DNA from: Flavobacteriaceae bacterium
GTDB lineage: Bacteria > Bacteroidota > Bacteroidia > Flavobacteriales > Flavobacteriaceae
Direction: 5' to 3'
Length of the DNA stretch: 64,000 nucleotides
Assembly (NCBI GenBank): GCA_947488595.1
Contig: CANKZI010000004.1
Coordinates: forward strand, 1-64,000
Position 1 is the first letter of the stretch. Each line of letters starts with the position of its first letter. The position numbers were made by a program, and so were the translations under genes. The notes beneath the pieces were generated by a model. The model ran no database searches. It worked only from the letters and a program-made list of their open reading frames with translations, and had not been told where the DNA came from. Of this stretch, positions 46,573 through 56,813 are shown in pieces.

Positions 46573-48135
46573 ATGCGTACCACCCTATTTTTAATTTTTA
46601 TCGGAATAATGATTGCTTTTAGCGCTTGTAGAAGCGATTTTAATTTTGAGTCAAGTACAGGAAATCTAGGTTTTTCAAGAGATACCGTTTATTTGGATAC
46701 TGTCTTTACTGATATTGGATCAAGCACTTATACTTTAAAAGTTTACAATAAAAGCGATAATAATATTTCGATTCCAAAAGTACAGTTGGCCAAAGGAGCT
46801 GCTTCAAAATACCGTATGACTGTTGATGGAATGACTGGTTTAGACGCAGATAATAATGGTTTTGGAGATGGTAAAATCTTTGATAATGTCGAGCTTTTGG
46901 CCAAAGACAGTCTGTTTATTTTTATTGAAACAACGGCTAATATTGCCGATGCCAATCCAACCGATTTTTTATATACCGATCAAATTCAATTTGGTTCGGG
47001 CAGCAATTTGCAAAAAGTCGAATTGGTAACGCTGATTCAAGATGCCTATTTTATTTTTCCGAAACGCAACGAAGGCATTTACGAAGGCGTAGATTTTGGT
47101 TTTGACGAGAATGAAAATGTCACACAAGTACGAGGACGCAATTTGGAAGCTGAGCATCCTGATAATGGTAATGAATTTGAATGGAACGATGACAAGCCTT
47201 ATGTCGTTTATGGATATGCAGCAGTTCCTACAGATAAAACGCTCAATATCAACGCAGGTGCTCGTGTTCATTTTCATGCCGAATCGGGTATGATTGTGCA
47301 AGATGGTGCCACCTTAAATATCAACGGACTAAAATCGGATACCGAAGCGTTAGAAAAAGAAGTGATTTTTGAAGGTGACCGATTGGAGCCTTTTTATGCC
47401 GATGTCCCAGGACAATGGGGCTTTGTTTATTTGCGTCAAGGCAGTAGCGCAACTATCGATCATCTTACGCTCAAAAATGCGAGTGTGGGATTGTATGTGC
47501 TCAACAATACTGGTACTATAAAAATCAAAAACACACAAATTTATGATTGCTCTAATGTGGGTATTTTTGCCATTGCAGCCAATATTACAGGTTTTAATGT
47601 TGCAATTAACACAGCTGGACAAGCCACTTTTGCTGGAACTGTTGGTGGCAATTATGATTTTACGCACTGTACTTTCAATAACAATTGGGCAAGTTCAAGT
47701 CAAGTTGCCGTTTTGCTGAATGATTATTTGGAAGAAAATGATGTAGAAGTGGCTTCCAACACACTAAATGCCAATTTCAAAAATTGTATTATTTATGGTT
47801 CAACAAGTGTATCGTTGCTATTTGACAATTCAAGATCCGATTTTAATACAATTTTTGACCATTGTCTTATCAAATTCAATGATAGCGGTACTACTTTAGC
47901 TGGTAATGAATTGTATAATTTCATTCGAGATGAACAAAATGGCAATATCAAAAACCAAAATCCTAAATTTTTTGATATCCAGAATAATAACTTGAATATC
48001 GACGAAACATCGGCAGCAAAAGGAAAAGGTAAGTTTAGTTTTTCTGATGGAACTTTAGACTTAAATGGTTTTCCAAGAATAATAGAACCTTCAGATATTG
48101 GCGCTTATAATTTTAGTGTCATTCCAGAAGACTAA
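46573..48135 (+). CDS. Lipoprotein with probable right-handed beta-helix domain
   Basis: 520 residues with a lipobox (AFSAC, C19), so a lipid-anchored envelope protein. The first ~130 mature residues look like a beta-sandwich (GFSRDTVYLDTVFTDIGSSTY). From about residue 230 onward, repeats such as NINAGARVHFHAESGMIVQDGATLNING and GTIKIKNTQIYDCSNVGIFAIAANITG are typical of right-handed parallel beta-helix folds seen in Bacteroidetes surface proteins. No catalytic residues of a pectate lyase or other hydrolase are recognisable. The function is unknown; carbohydrate binding or adhesion is possible. Confidence 0.75.
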   Translation: MRTTLFLIFIGIMIAFSACRSDFNFESSTGNLGFSRDTVYLDTVFTDIGSSTYTLKVYNKSDNNISIPKVQLAKGAASKYRMTVDGMTGLDADNNGFGDGKIFDNVELLAKDSLFIFIETTANIADANPTDFLYTDQIQFGSGSNLQKVELVTLIQDAYFIFPKRNEGIYEGVDFGFDENENVTQVRGRNLEAEHPDNGNEFEWNDDKPYVVYGYAAVPTDKTLNINAGARVHFHAESGMIVQDGATLNINGLKSDTEALEKEVIFEGDRLEPFYADVPGQWGFVYLRQGSSATIDHLTLKNASVGLYVLNNTGTIKIKNTQIYDCSNVGIFAIAANITGFNVAINTAGQATFAGTVGGNYDFTHCTFNNNWASSSQVAVLLNDYLEENDVEVASNTLNANFKNCIIYGSTSVSLLFDNSRSDFNTIFDHCLIKFNDSGTTLAGNELYNFIRDEQNGNIKNQNPKFFDIQNNNLNIDETSAAKGKGKFSFSDGTLDLNGFPRIIEPSDIGAYNFSVIPED

Positions 48136-48237
48136 ATTTAAGTTTATTTGCACTAAACCGATGATTATAAACAAATTCTCTGATTTTTAATATAATTTAT
48201 TGGTCTATCGAATATGAATTTATGAATATATCAAACC

Positions 48238-48267
48238 AAGGCTATTGTTATCGATAGCCTTTTTTTG
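48238..48267 (+). terminator. Terminator after the beta-helix lipoprotein gene
   Basis: AAGGCTAT and ATAGCCTT form the stem, followed by seven T. It lies about 100 bases after the stop codon. Confidence 0.7.
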
Positions 48268-48348
48268 TTGCATACGATACAATAAACCTGTTTTCCTTAA
48301 AGACACAAAAATGTCAAATATTCACAACAATTAAAATCTCCATTTTTT

Positions 48349-48378
48349 TTGTAGCTCAAGCTTATTAACCTAAATTTG
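48349..48378 (+). promoter_or_regulatory. Promoter of purL
   Basis: TTG (48349-48351), a 19-base spacer and TAAATTTG (48371-48378), a perfect match to the Bacteroidetes consensus, 22 bases before the ATG at 48401. Confidence 0.75.
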
Positions 48379-48400
48379 CACAACTACAAAACACAACACT

Positions 48401-51400
48401 ATGATTTCTTTTTTCGGGAATAAAAGCAATATTATCTTTGCAGTTCAAACTGAAAACGAACTTTCAACAATTACAATCTCTAAATTAAACTGGCTTTTTG
48501 GCAACACCAATAAAATAGAAAAATCGATTATCGAAGATTTTTTCGTCGGTCCTCGTGCTGCTATGATTACCCCGTGGAGCACCAATGCAGTCGAGATTAC
48601 TCAAAATATGGGAATTCTTGGTATCATTCGTATAGAAGAATTCCATCAAGTTGATGCCAATTTCTTGGATTTTGATCCGATGTTAACTCAAAAATATGAA
48701 GGTTTAAACCAAACTATTTTCAATGTCAATATCCAACCTGAACCAATCATCGCAATTGACGATATTGCCACTTACAACCAAAAAGAAGGTTTGGCACTCA
48801 GCCAAGAAGAAGTTGATTATTTAGAAAATTTATCGATAAAATTAAATAGAAAACTAACCGATTCTGAGGTTTTTGGTTTTTCACAAGTCAATTCAGAACA
48901 TTGCCGACACAAGATTTTCAATGGAACATTTGTCATTGATGGTGTCGAAAAAGACAGTTCTTTATTCAAAATGATTAAGAAAACTTCGGCTGAAAATCCA
49001 AACGGAATTGTTTCTGCCTACAAAGACAATGTGGCTTTTGTCAAAGGACCAAAAGTGCAGCAATTTGCACCAAAATCTGCCGACAAACCTGATTTTTACG
49101 AAACCAAAGATTTTGATTCCGTTATTTCGCTTAAAGCCGAAACACATAATTTTCCGACTACAGTCGAACCATTTAATGGTGCAGCAACAGGCTCTGGCGG
49201 TGAAATTCGTGACCGATTGGCTGGTGGTCAGGGTTCTTTACCGTTGGCAGGAACAGCAGTTTACATGACTTCGTATTCGCGCTTATCAGAAAAAAAACAC
49301 GATTGGGAAAACGGAATGCAAGAGCGAAAATGGTTGTACCAAAAGCCAATGGATATTTTAATAAAAGCGTCTAATGGTGCTTCTGATTTTGGAAACAAGT
49401 TTGGACAACCTTTAATCACGGGTTCAATTTTAACTTTTGAACACGAAGAAGCACAAAGAAAATTAGGGTACGACAAAGTTATCATGCAAGCAGGTGGCAT
49501 TGGCTTTGGAAAATTAGACCAGGCCATTAAGAAAAAACCTGCTGCTGGCGATAAAATTGTGATTTTGGGAGGCGAAAATTATAGAATCGGAATGGGTGGC
49601 GCTGCGGTTTCATCTGCCGATACTGGTGCTTTTAGTTCTGGAATAGAATTGAACGCCATCCAACGTTCCAATCCAGAAATGCAAAAACGAGCTGCCAACG
49701 CGATTCGTGCTTTTGTAGAAAGCGACAACAATACAATCATTTCTATTCATGACCATGGCGCTGGCGGCCACCTGAATTGTTTGTCAGAATTGATTGAAGA
49801 AACCGGTGGTGCAATCGATTTGGACCAATTACCAGTTGGTGATCCAACACTTTCTGCTAAAGAGATTATTGGCAACGAATCGCAAGAACGCATGGGATTG
49901 GTTATTGGTAAAGAAAATATCGAATTGCTTCAAAAAATTGCCGACCGAGAACGAGCACCAATGTACCAGGTGGGCGACGTTACCAACAACCATCGTTTTA
50001 CTTTTGAATCCAAAACAACTGGTGCCAAACCCATGGATTTTGCTTTAGAAGATATGTTTGGAAGCGCACCAAAAGTAATTATGAACGATAAAAATATCGT
50101 ACGTAATTATAATGAAATCGCTTATAATCAAAACAATATACACGATTACCTCAATCAAATTTTAAAATTAGAAGCAGTTGGCTGTAAAGATTGGCTGACC
50201 AATAAGGTGGATCGTTGTGTGGGCGGGAAAGTCGCAAAACAACAATGTGTTGGTCCGTTGCAATTGCCTTTGAACAATGTAGGTGTGATGGCTTTGGATT
50301 ATTTAGGAAAAGAAGGCGTAGCAACTTCAATTGGTCATGCGCCAATTAGTGCTTTGATTGATCCCGTTGCAGGAAGCCGCAATGCCATTGGCGAAGCATT
50401 ATCCAATATTATTTTTGCACCAATAAAAGATGGAATCAAAGGCGTTTCATTGTCGGCCAATTGGATGTGGGCATGCAAAAATGAAGGTGAAGACGCGCGC
50501 TTGTATCAAGCTGTAAAAGGTTGCTCCGATTTTGCAATTGAATTGGGTATCAATATTCCAACTGGAAAAGATTCGCTTTCGATGAAACAAAAATATCCTG
50601 ACGGCGAGGTTATTGCGCCAGGGACCGTAATCATTTCTGCTGGTGGCAATTGTTCCGACATAACTAAAGTTATTGAACCGGTTTTGCAACATGGCGGTGG
50701 CTCGATTTATTATATCAATCTTTCACAAGATAAGTTCAAGCTTGGCGGTACTTCTTTTGCACAAGTTTTAAATACAATTGGTAACGAAACACCAACAATA
50801 AAAGATGCAAATTTCTTTAAAAACGCTTTTAATACAATTCAAAAATTAATTTTAGACGATCATATTGTTGCTGGACATGATATTGGAAGTGGAGGGTTGA
50901 TTACAACTTTATTAGAATTGTGTTTTTCAAATCACCATTTAGGTGCCAAAATTTCGTTAGCTGCTTTTGAAGAAAAAGATATGGTGAAGATTTTATTTTC
51001 TGAAAACATCGGATTGGTACTTCAGTCAAACGAAGATACTGTTTTTGAAAAAGCACTAAATGGAATTGAATTTTTTAAAATAGGAACCGTTACTAATTCC
51101 GGGTCATTAGTCATTGATAGTTTAACTTTTGATATTGCGACTTTAAGAAAAACTTGGTTTGAAACCTCCTTCCTACTCGACCAAAAACAATCCAAAAATA
51201 ACAAGGCACAAGAAAGATTGGATCATTTTGACCAACACCTTTTACAATACCAGTTTCCAAATCATTTTGTAGGTGATAAACCAATTGTCGATTTTTCGAA
51301 ACCACGTCCAAAAGCAGCCATTATTCGAGAAAAGGGTAGCAATTCAGAGCGTGAAATGGCAAACGCCATGTACTTGGCTGGATTTGATGTCAAAGATGTG

Positions 51401-52051
51401 CACATGACCGATTTGATTTCGGGACGTGAAAATTTAGAAGACATTCAGTTTATTGGCGCGGTTGGCGGATTTTCTAATTCAGATGTTTTGGGATCTGCTA
51501 AAGGTTGGGCCGGAGCTTTTTTATACAACGAAAAAGCAAAAACAGCTTTGGATAATTTCTTCAAACGAAAAGACACACTTTCGGTCGGAATTTGCAATGG
51601 TTGTCAGTTGTTTATGGAATTGGAAGTCATCAATCCAGAACACGAAATACACGGAAAAATGTTGCACAATGACAGTCAAAAACACGAAAGTATTTTTACT
51701 TCGGTAATTATCCAAGATAATAATTCGGTTATGTTAAAAACATTAGCCGGAAGCACCTTAGGTGTTTGGGTTTCTCATGGCGAAGGAAAATTTAATTTAC
51801 CTATGCCCGAAGAAAATTACAACATCGTTTCTAAATATGCGTATGAAAGTTATCCTGCCAATCCAAATGGTTCTGACTACAATACTGCGATGCTATGTGA
51901 TACAACAGGCCGTCATTTGGTTATGATGCCGCACATAGAGCGTTCAACTTTTCCATGGAATTGGGCTTATTATCCAAAAGATCGAGATGATAAAGTATCG
52001 CCTTGGTTAGAAGCATTTGTCAATGCTCGGATTTGGGTGGAACAATTTTAA
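48401..52051 (+). CDS. purL: Phosphoribosylformylglycinamidine synthase
   Basis: 1,216-residue large-type FGAM synthase, which converts FGAR to FGAM with glutamine and ATP, the fourth step of purine synthesis. It combines the N-terminal PurS-like domain, the linker with SQVNSEHCRHKIFNG, the duplicated AIRS-type catalytic halves (TGSGGEIRDR; VAGHDIGSGGLITT) and a C-terminal glutaminase domain (AIIREKGSNSEREMA; nucleophile C1065 in GICNGCQLFM). No PurQ/PurS split is present, as is usual for Bacteroidetes. Monocistronic with a strong promoter. Confidence 0.96.
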   Translation: MISFFGNKSNIIFAVQTENELSTITISKLNWLFGNTNKIEKSIIEDFFVGPRAAMITPWSTNAVEITQNMGILGIIRIEEFHQVDANFLDFDPMLTQKYEGLNQTIFNVNIQPEPIIAIDDIATYNQKEGLALSQEEVDYLENLSIKLNRKLTDSEVFGFSQVNSEHCRHKIFNGTFVIDGVEKDSSLFKMIKKTSAENPNGIVSAYKDNVAFVKGPKVQQFAPKSADKPDFYETKDFDSVISLKAETHNFPTTVEPFNGAATGSGGEIRDRLAGGQGSLPLAGTAVYMTSYSRLSEKKHDWENGMQERKWLYQKPMDILIKASNGASDFGNKFGQPLITGSILTFEHEEAQRKLGYDKVIMQAGGIGFGKLDQAIKKKPAAGDKIVILGGENYRIGMGGAAVSSADTGAFSSGIELNAIQRSNPEMQKRAANAIRAFVESDNNTIISIHDHGAGGHLNCLSELIEETGGAIDLDQLPVGDPTLSAKEIIGNESQERMGLVIGKENIELLQKIADRERAPMYQVGDVTNNHRFTFESKTTGAKPMDFALEDMFGSAPKVIMNDKNIVRNYNEIAYNQNNIHDYLNQILKLEAVGCKDWLTNKVDRCVGGKVAKQQCVGPLQLPLNNVGVMALDYLGKEGVATSIGHAPISALIDPVAGSRNAIGEALSNIIFAPIKDGIKGVSLSANWMWACKNEGEDARLYQAVKGCSDFAIELGINIPTGKDSLSMKQKYPDGEVIAPGTVIISAGGNCSDITKVIEPVLQHGGGSIYYINLSQDKFKLGGTSFAQVLNTIGNETPTIKDANFFKNAFNTIQKLILDDHIVAGHDIGSGGLITTLLELCFSNHHLGAKISLAAFEEKDMVKILFSENIGLVLQSNEDTVFEKALNGIEFFKIGTVTNSGSLVIDSLTFDIATLRKTWFETSFLLDQKQSKNNKAQERLDHFDQHLLQYQFPNHFVGDKPIVDFSKPRPKAAIIREKGSNSEREMANAMYLAGFDVKDVHMTDLISGRENLEDIQFIGAVGGFSNSDVLGSAKGWAGAFLYNEKAKTALDNFFKRKDTLSVGICNGCQLFMELEVINPEHEIHGKMLHNDSQKHESIFTSVIIQDNNSVMLKTLAGSTLGVWVSHGEGKFNLPMPEENYNIVSKYAYESYPANPNGSDYNTAMLCDTTGRHLVMMPHIERSTFPWNWAYYPKDRDDKVSPWLEAFVNARIWVEQF

Positions 52052-52169
52052 TTTATGAAAAAATGTACAAAACCACAATTTTTTTTAAATGTAAAGTATC
52101 AGAACACTTCAGTTTTGCATGAATGATGATTGACAAATCCTAAACTAAGATTTTTAAACAAGGAAAATA

Positions 52170-55100
52170 CTATTTCTTATAATGCTTTCTGTATTTTGGA
52201 TAAGTGATTGCTCCAATAACTACAATTGCTACAATACTTTGCCAAATCCAGCTCAATGACTTTGCTTCGCCGCTAGCGTAGGAATGCAATCCAGTAAGGT
52301 GAAAATTCACTCCGTAATAGGTGAACAAAATCGATAAAAAAGCAAACATACTCATCAAATTAAAAATCCACTTGTTGCGCATAGCAGGAACAAATCGCAT
52401 GTGAATCACAAATGCATAAACCATAATACTGATCAAAGCCCAAGTTTCTTTTGGATCCCAACCCCAATAACGTCCCCAACTTTCGTTGGCCCATTGTCCG
52501 CCTAGAAAATTTCCAATGGTCAACATAACCAATCCAATAGTCAAAGCCATTTCGTTGATATAGGTGATTTCTTGAATATTCAAATTCATTTTTTCTTTGT
52601 TCTTTTCGTTCGTAAAAAACATCAAAAGCAGGGCTACGAAACCTAAAATCATGCCCAACGCAAAGGGTCCATAACTGGCTACAATTACAGCAACGTGAAT
52701 CATCAACCAATAAGAATTTAAAACTGGAACCAAATTCGCAATTTCTGGATCAACCCAATTGGCATAGGCCGCCATCAAAATAATTGAAGTAACAAATGCC
52801 GAAGCTGCGACTGTGAGTTTTGATTTTTTATCGAAAGCCAAGCCAAAAAACATCGTTGCCCAAGCCACATAAACAATGGCTTCATAAGCATTACTCCATG
52901 GCGCATGGCCCGAAATATACCAACGTGAAATCAATCCAATGGTATGCAAAACAAACAACACGACGATGACTATATGCATGAAATTTACTAAAAACTTAAT
53001 GATTTTGCCTTCTTTAAAAATGCGCAAAATCACAAAAAACAGCATTATAATTCCGGAGAAAAGATATAAAAAGAATAGATTTTTAAAAATATTGAGTTTG
53101 TTGTACAATATTTCAGAAGAAATTTTGTCTTCGCTTGGCATTACTTTTTCGCCGTATTTTTTTTGAAATTTTTTAATGCCGTCAAGGTAAAAATCGGCAT
53201 CTTTATAATTATTTTTTAAAGCAGCATTTGAAAGGGAATTGAAATAAATCGGAAAAATTTGTCTCGTAAAAATTGAATCCATTCCCTTTAATCCTGCACT
53301 TCCCAGCTCAGGATAGGAAACCCATTTGTTATTTTTGTCATTAGGAATCGGGAAAATTTTGAGAATACTTCCAAAAAGTGCCGAATTCATCAAATTGACT
53401 TTTTTATCAGTTTCAACGAAATCTTTTTCAAACTGATTGGGATTCGCCGCTTTATAAGCTTGGTCAAGGTATTTGGACAATTTGTAGTTCCCTTTTTCAT
53501 CAAAAAAGTTTATAAAACGGGCAAATTTTTGTCCTGCTGGAATACCAATAATTTTTCGGATACTATCATTTCCTTTATTGATATAAATCAAAGGCACTTC
53601 ATACCATACATTGGGAAATTGTGACATCGATAGAAATACTTGATCGGCATTCATCTCTTTGTACTTATCTGAATGGCTTACTTTTCGGAGCAATTCAGAT
53701 GAAAAAGTATTTACAGGTTTCATGCGCCCGCCAGCATCTTGAATGATAATTCTTCCAAATTGTTTGGCGTGATTTTCATTTACTTTATATTTTTCGAGCA
53801 AAGAATCTATCGCTTTTTCTGTCGGTGCTTGGACTTTGTGGGTTTGAGAGAAACCATTTAAGGCAAACAATACCAACATAATAGTTGTTAATTTGGCTTT
53901 TTTTGACTGTACATTCTTAAGTTTTCGTTTGATATCTGCAAAACGAGAATGCTTGGTAAACATAATTGCCATCATTCCGAAAAACAACATAAAATAACCA
54001 ATGTAGGTAATATTTGTTCCCCAAAAATCGTGATTTACAGACAGGACAGTACCTTTTTCATCTTCATCAAATGATGCTTGAAAAAGCCGGTAACCTTTGT
54101 AATCTAAAATATTATTCATAAAAATCCGAGCATCAAATTTTTCTTTACCATCAAGAACGGTAACTTTACTTTCGAAAGAAGAATAGCTTTTTTCGGTTCC
54201 AGGATATTTTTGGGCTATAAAATCATTGAGTTGAACATTAAAAGGTGTTGTATAAACTTTACTGCCAAAGAAAAGCGTATATTCCAAACTGCCTAATTTA
54301 AAAGACTGCGGTTCACCCATTTTTCCTTTAGAGCCAATCAAAGTAACTACTTTTTCTTTGCCTTCGGCCAAGACTTTTACAATCAAAACATCATCGGTTT
54401 TCTTATCGAGATAATCGTTATTCGAAATATATTCTTGTACACCTTCAATTGCTGGATCCGGAAAAACAAATTGTGCACCGCCCATATTATATAACGAACG
54501 CATCATCAATGGTTCTTGCACATCTTTTGTAACAGTGCCTTTAAACTGGTCCGCCATACGCATAAAATCGCCATCAAAAGGCGACTGAATCGAATAAATA
54601 TTATCTTCAATTTTGATATTAATCGCGCCTTGTGTAAACTTATTCAATGAAAAAAGTACATTGTGAATATTAACAACTTCGCCCGATTTTAAAAAATGTT
54701 CATGACGCTCTCCTCCACCCGATTCTACCATTTTTAAATACAAATCACCGCCTTTTTGTTTTTTAATTCCTGGTTTTCCGTTCATTATATACTCAACATA
54801 TTGAACTTCAAACGGGATATTGTCAAAATTATCTTTTATCGAAAAATGGTTATTCGTAACTGGCGAAACTAATAGAGGCTTTTCTTTGGTTTTTCGTTTC
54901 ATACCGCCTTTAAATTCGCCATCAACAAATAAAGTAAGATAGGTTTTATCTGAAAAAATTTGATTTGATGTAGCATTTTCACGGATTGGCATCACACCTT
55001 CAAAACTAATATAACGCGTAATAAAGGCACCAACAAGAATAAAGATGAAAGACAAATGCAAAATCAAAGTTGCCCATTTTTCTTTTTTATACAATTGATA

Positions 55101-55316
55101 TCGCCTGATATTGCCCAAAAAATTAATCAGAAAAAACAAATGAATTGCCTCAAACCACCATGCATTATAAACCAAAATTCTAGCAGTATCGGTGTTGTAT
55201 GCGCTTTCTATAAAAGTACCCGCTCCCATCGCAACAGCATAAAAAACAAATAAAAAAGCCATTAAACGTGTCGAAAAAAAGAAGGAGGCCAAAAGCGAAA
55301 GTATCTTATTATCCAT
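52170..55316 (-). CDS. ResB/CcsA fused cytochrome c biogenesis protein
   Basis: 1,048-residue fusion. The N-terminal ~470 residues are a ResB (CcsB)-type domain with early membrane helices and a large periplasmic part. A middle ~220-residue region has a possible second signal segment. The C-terminal ~350 residues are CcsA/ResC-like, with about eight helices and the haem-binding WGRYWGWDPKETWALI motif. System II cytochrome c synthases load haem onto apocytochrome c in the periplasm; the fused form (CcsBA) is widespread in Bacteroidetes. This copy has its own -7 box (55344-55351). Histidine ligands of the CcsA part are present but not all individually assigned here. Confidence 0.9.
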   Translation of the reverse strand: MDNKILSLLASFFFSTRLMAFLFVFYAVAMGAGTFIESAYNTDTARILVYNAWWFEAIHLFFLINFLGNIRRYQLYKKEKWATLILHLSFIFILVGAFITRYISFEGVMPIRENATSNQIFSDKTYLTLFVDGEFKGGMKRKTKEKPLLVSPVTNNHFSIKDNFDNIPFEVQYVEYIMNGKPGIKKQKGGDLYLKMVESGGGERHEHFLKSGEVVNIHNVLFSLNKFTQGAINIKIEDNIYSIQSPFDGDFMRMADQFKGTVTKDVQEPLMMRSLYNMGGAQFVFPDPAIEGVQEYISNNDYLDKKTDDVLIVKVLAEGKEKVVTLIGSKGKMGEPQSFKLGSLEYTLFFGSKVYTTPFNVQLNDFIAQKYPGTEKSYSSFESKVTVLDGKEKFDARIFMNNILDYKGYRLFQASFDEDEKGTVLSVNHDFWGTNITYIGYFMLFFGMMAIMFTKHSRFADIKRKLKNVQSKKAKLTTIMLVLFALNGFSQTHKVQAPTEKAIDSLLEKYKVNENHAKQFGRIIIQDAGGRMKPVNTFSSELLRKVSHSDKYKEMNADQVFLSMSQFPNVWYEVPLIYINKGNDSIRKIIGIPAGQKFARFINFFDEKGNYKLSKYLDQAYKAANPNQFEKDFVETDKKVNLMNSALFGSILKIFPIPNDKNNKWVSYPELGSAGLKGMDSIFTRQIFPIYFNSLSNAALKNNYKDADFYLDGIKKFQKKYGEKVMPSEDKISSEILYNKLNIFKNLFFLYLFSGIIMLFFVILRIFKEGKIIKFLVNFMHIVIVVLFVLHTIGLISRWYISGHAPWSNAYEAIVYVAWATMFFGLAFDKKSKLTVAASAFVTSIILMAAYANWVDPEIANLVPVLNSYWLMIHVAVIVASYGPFALGMILGFVALLLMFFTNEKNKEKMNLNIQEITYINEMALTIGLVMLTIGNFLGGQWANESWGRYWGWDPKETWALISIMVYAFVIHMRFVPAMRNKWIFNLMSMFAFLSILFTYYGVNFHLTGLHSYASGEAKSLSWIWQSIVAIVVIGAITYPKYRKHYKK

Positions 55317-55343
55317 TAGGGTGGAATTTGATTTTTAGTGGTG

Positions 55344-55351
55344 CAAAAATA
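55344..55351 (-). promoter_or_regulatory. -7 element for the ResB/CcsA gene
   Basis: The minus strand reads TATTTTTG (TAnnTTTG), 28 bases before the ATG at 55316. No clear -33. Confidence 0.45.
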
Positions 55352-55465
55352 CGTAAAAATGTTAGGAATTTAGAATTTATAATGTTCCACTATTCTTAAA
55401 AAAAAGATAAAAATTTATTTGCCCTTTTGCAGAAATTAAAATCATTTTTTGAATAAATTAGCCAA

Positions 55466-56227
55466 ATGATTACTATCACAATTTTAGGTGCTGGAAATGT
55501 AGCGCAACATTTGATAAATGCCTTTGCAACGGCCGAAAATTTGTCGGTTGTTCAAGTCTATTCAAGACAAAAAAATAACACATTAGTCTTGCCAGAATTG
55601 GTTAAAATTACCAATGATCTCAATGATTTAATTGCAGCTGATGTATATATTATTGCCGTTTCAGATCATGCAATAGCCGAAGTTGCATCGGAATTACCTT
55701 TTAAAAACCGCTTGGTTGTGCATACTTCCGGTAGTGTCGCTTTGGACGCTTTGGACGATGGTAATCGAAAAGGCGTTTTTTATCCGTTACAGACTTTTAC
55801 GAAAAATAAAGCGATTGATTTTAGCAACATTCCGATTTGTCTGGAAGCACAATTTAGTGCCGATTATCAGTTGTTGGAGCAAGTGGCCAAAGCACTTTCG
55901 AATTTTGTTTTTGCAATCAATTCGGAGCAGCGCAAAACCTTGCATGTAGCAGCCGTTTTTGTAAATAATTTTGTGAACGAATTATACCGAATAGGAAGCG
56001 AAATTTGTGAAGAAAACCAAATTCCGTTTGAAATACTACAACCACTTATTAAAGAAACGGCCGAAAAAATAATGAGTCTTTCACCTAATGAAGCACAAAC
56101 AGGTCCTGCAAAAAGAGTTGATCTTAAAACCATTAGTGCCCATTTGGATTTTATATCCGATGGCAATCAAAAGACAATTTATGAAGTATTAACCCAATCA
56201 ATTTTACAAAATGCCAAAAAGTTATAA
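55466..56227 (+). CDS. DUF2520-like Rossmann-fold oxidoreductase
   Basis: 253-residue protein with an N-terminal Rossmann dinucleotide-binding site (ITILGAGNVAQHL) and a C-terminal helical DUF2520 domain (HVAAVFVNNFVNELYRIGSEI; GPAKRVDLKTISAHLDFI). The family resembles 6-phosphogluconate or prephenate dehydrogenase-like NADP enzymes, but its substrate is not established. The next gene starts within its last codons. Confidence 0.88.
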   Translation: MITITILGAGNVAQHLINAFATAENLSVVQVYSRQKNNTLVLPELVKITNDLNDLIAADVYIIAVSDHAIAEVASELPFKNRLVVHTSGSVALDALDDGNRKGVFYPLQTFTKNKAIDFSNIPICLEAQFSADYQLLEQVAKALSNFVFAINSEQRKTLHVAAVFVNNFVNELYRIGSEICEENQIPFEILQPLIKETAEKIMSLSPNEAQTGPAKRVDLKTISAHLDFISDGNQKTIYEVLTQSILQNAKKL

Positions 56228-56738
56228 AGAAATAATGAATACCATCACCACTTTTATTTTGGATGTAGATGGTGTGCTTACAGACAGTTCGGTGCACATC
56301 ACACCCACGGGCGATATGCTTCGGATTATGAATATTCGTGACGGATTTGCAATGAAAGCGGCTATCGAAAGTGGATACAATGTTTGTATTATTTCTGGTG
56401 GAAGCAATGAAGGTGTGCGCATCAGGTTACGAAATTTGGGTTTGACCGATATTTATTTGGCGTCTTCTAACAAAGTTGAAACTTTTAAAGAATATACCGA
56501 ATTATACCAAATTAATACTGAACAAGTACTTTATATGGGCGATGACATTCCGGATTATCATGTCATGAAATTGGTCGGATTACCAACTTGTCCGCAAGAT
56601 GCAAGCCCCGAAATTAAAGCCATTTCAAATTATATTTCACACAAAAATGGCGGGAAAGGTGCCGTTAGAGATGTTATAGAACAAGTAATGCGTGTACAAG
56701 GAAAATGGAATATTTATTTTGACGGAAAACATGATTAG
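56211..56738 (+). CDS. HAD-family phosphatase, KdsC-like (KDO 8-phosphate phosphatase)
   Basis: 175-residue HAD-superfamily phosphatase of the C0 (KdsC) type. The catalytic motif LDVDGVLTD carries D18 and D20; later motifs are IISGGSNEG and MGDDIPDYHVMK, both intact. The likely role is dephosphorylation of KDO-8-phosphate for lipopolysaccharide. MPKSYKEIMNTITTF is the likely start, which overlaps the end of the DUF2520 gene by 17 bases; a second ATG at 56235 is the alternative. Confidence 0.88.
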   Translation: MPKSYKEIMNTITTFILDVDGVLTDSSVHITPTGDMLRIMNIRDGFAMKAAIESGYNVCIISGGSNEGVRIRLRNLGLTDIYLASSNKVETFKEYTELYQINTEQVLYMGDDIPDYHVMKLVGLPTCPQDASPEIKAISNYISHKNGGKGAVRDVIEQVMRVQGKWNIYFDGKHD

Positions 56739-56788
56739 TAGCTAGAATTCGCGCAGTAAAAGGCGGTAATCGGTCAATAAAAAAAACG

Positions 56789-56796
56789 TATCTTTG
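56789..56796 (+). promoter_or_regulatory. -7 element for the RsmB-type gene
   Basis: TATCTTTG fits TAnnTTTG, 17 bases before the ATG at 56814; no -33 TTG at the usual distance. Confidence 0.5.
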
Positions 56797-56813
56797 CGCC
56801 TCAATTAAAGATA

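Noticed and set aside
52170..55316. ResB-CcsA fusion as a novel architecture
   Set aside because: Fused CcsBA proteins are established in Bacteroidetes and epsilon-proteobacteria.
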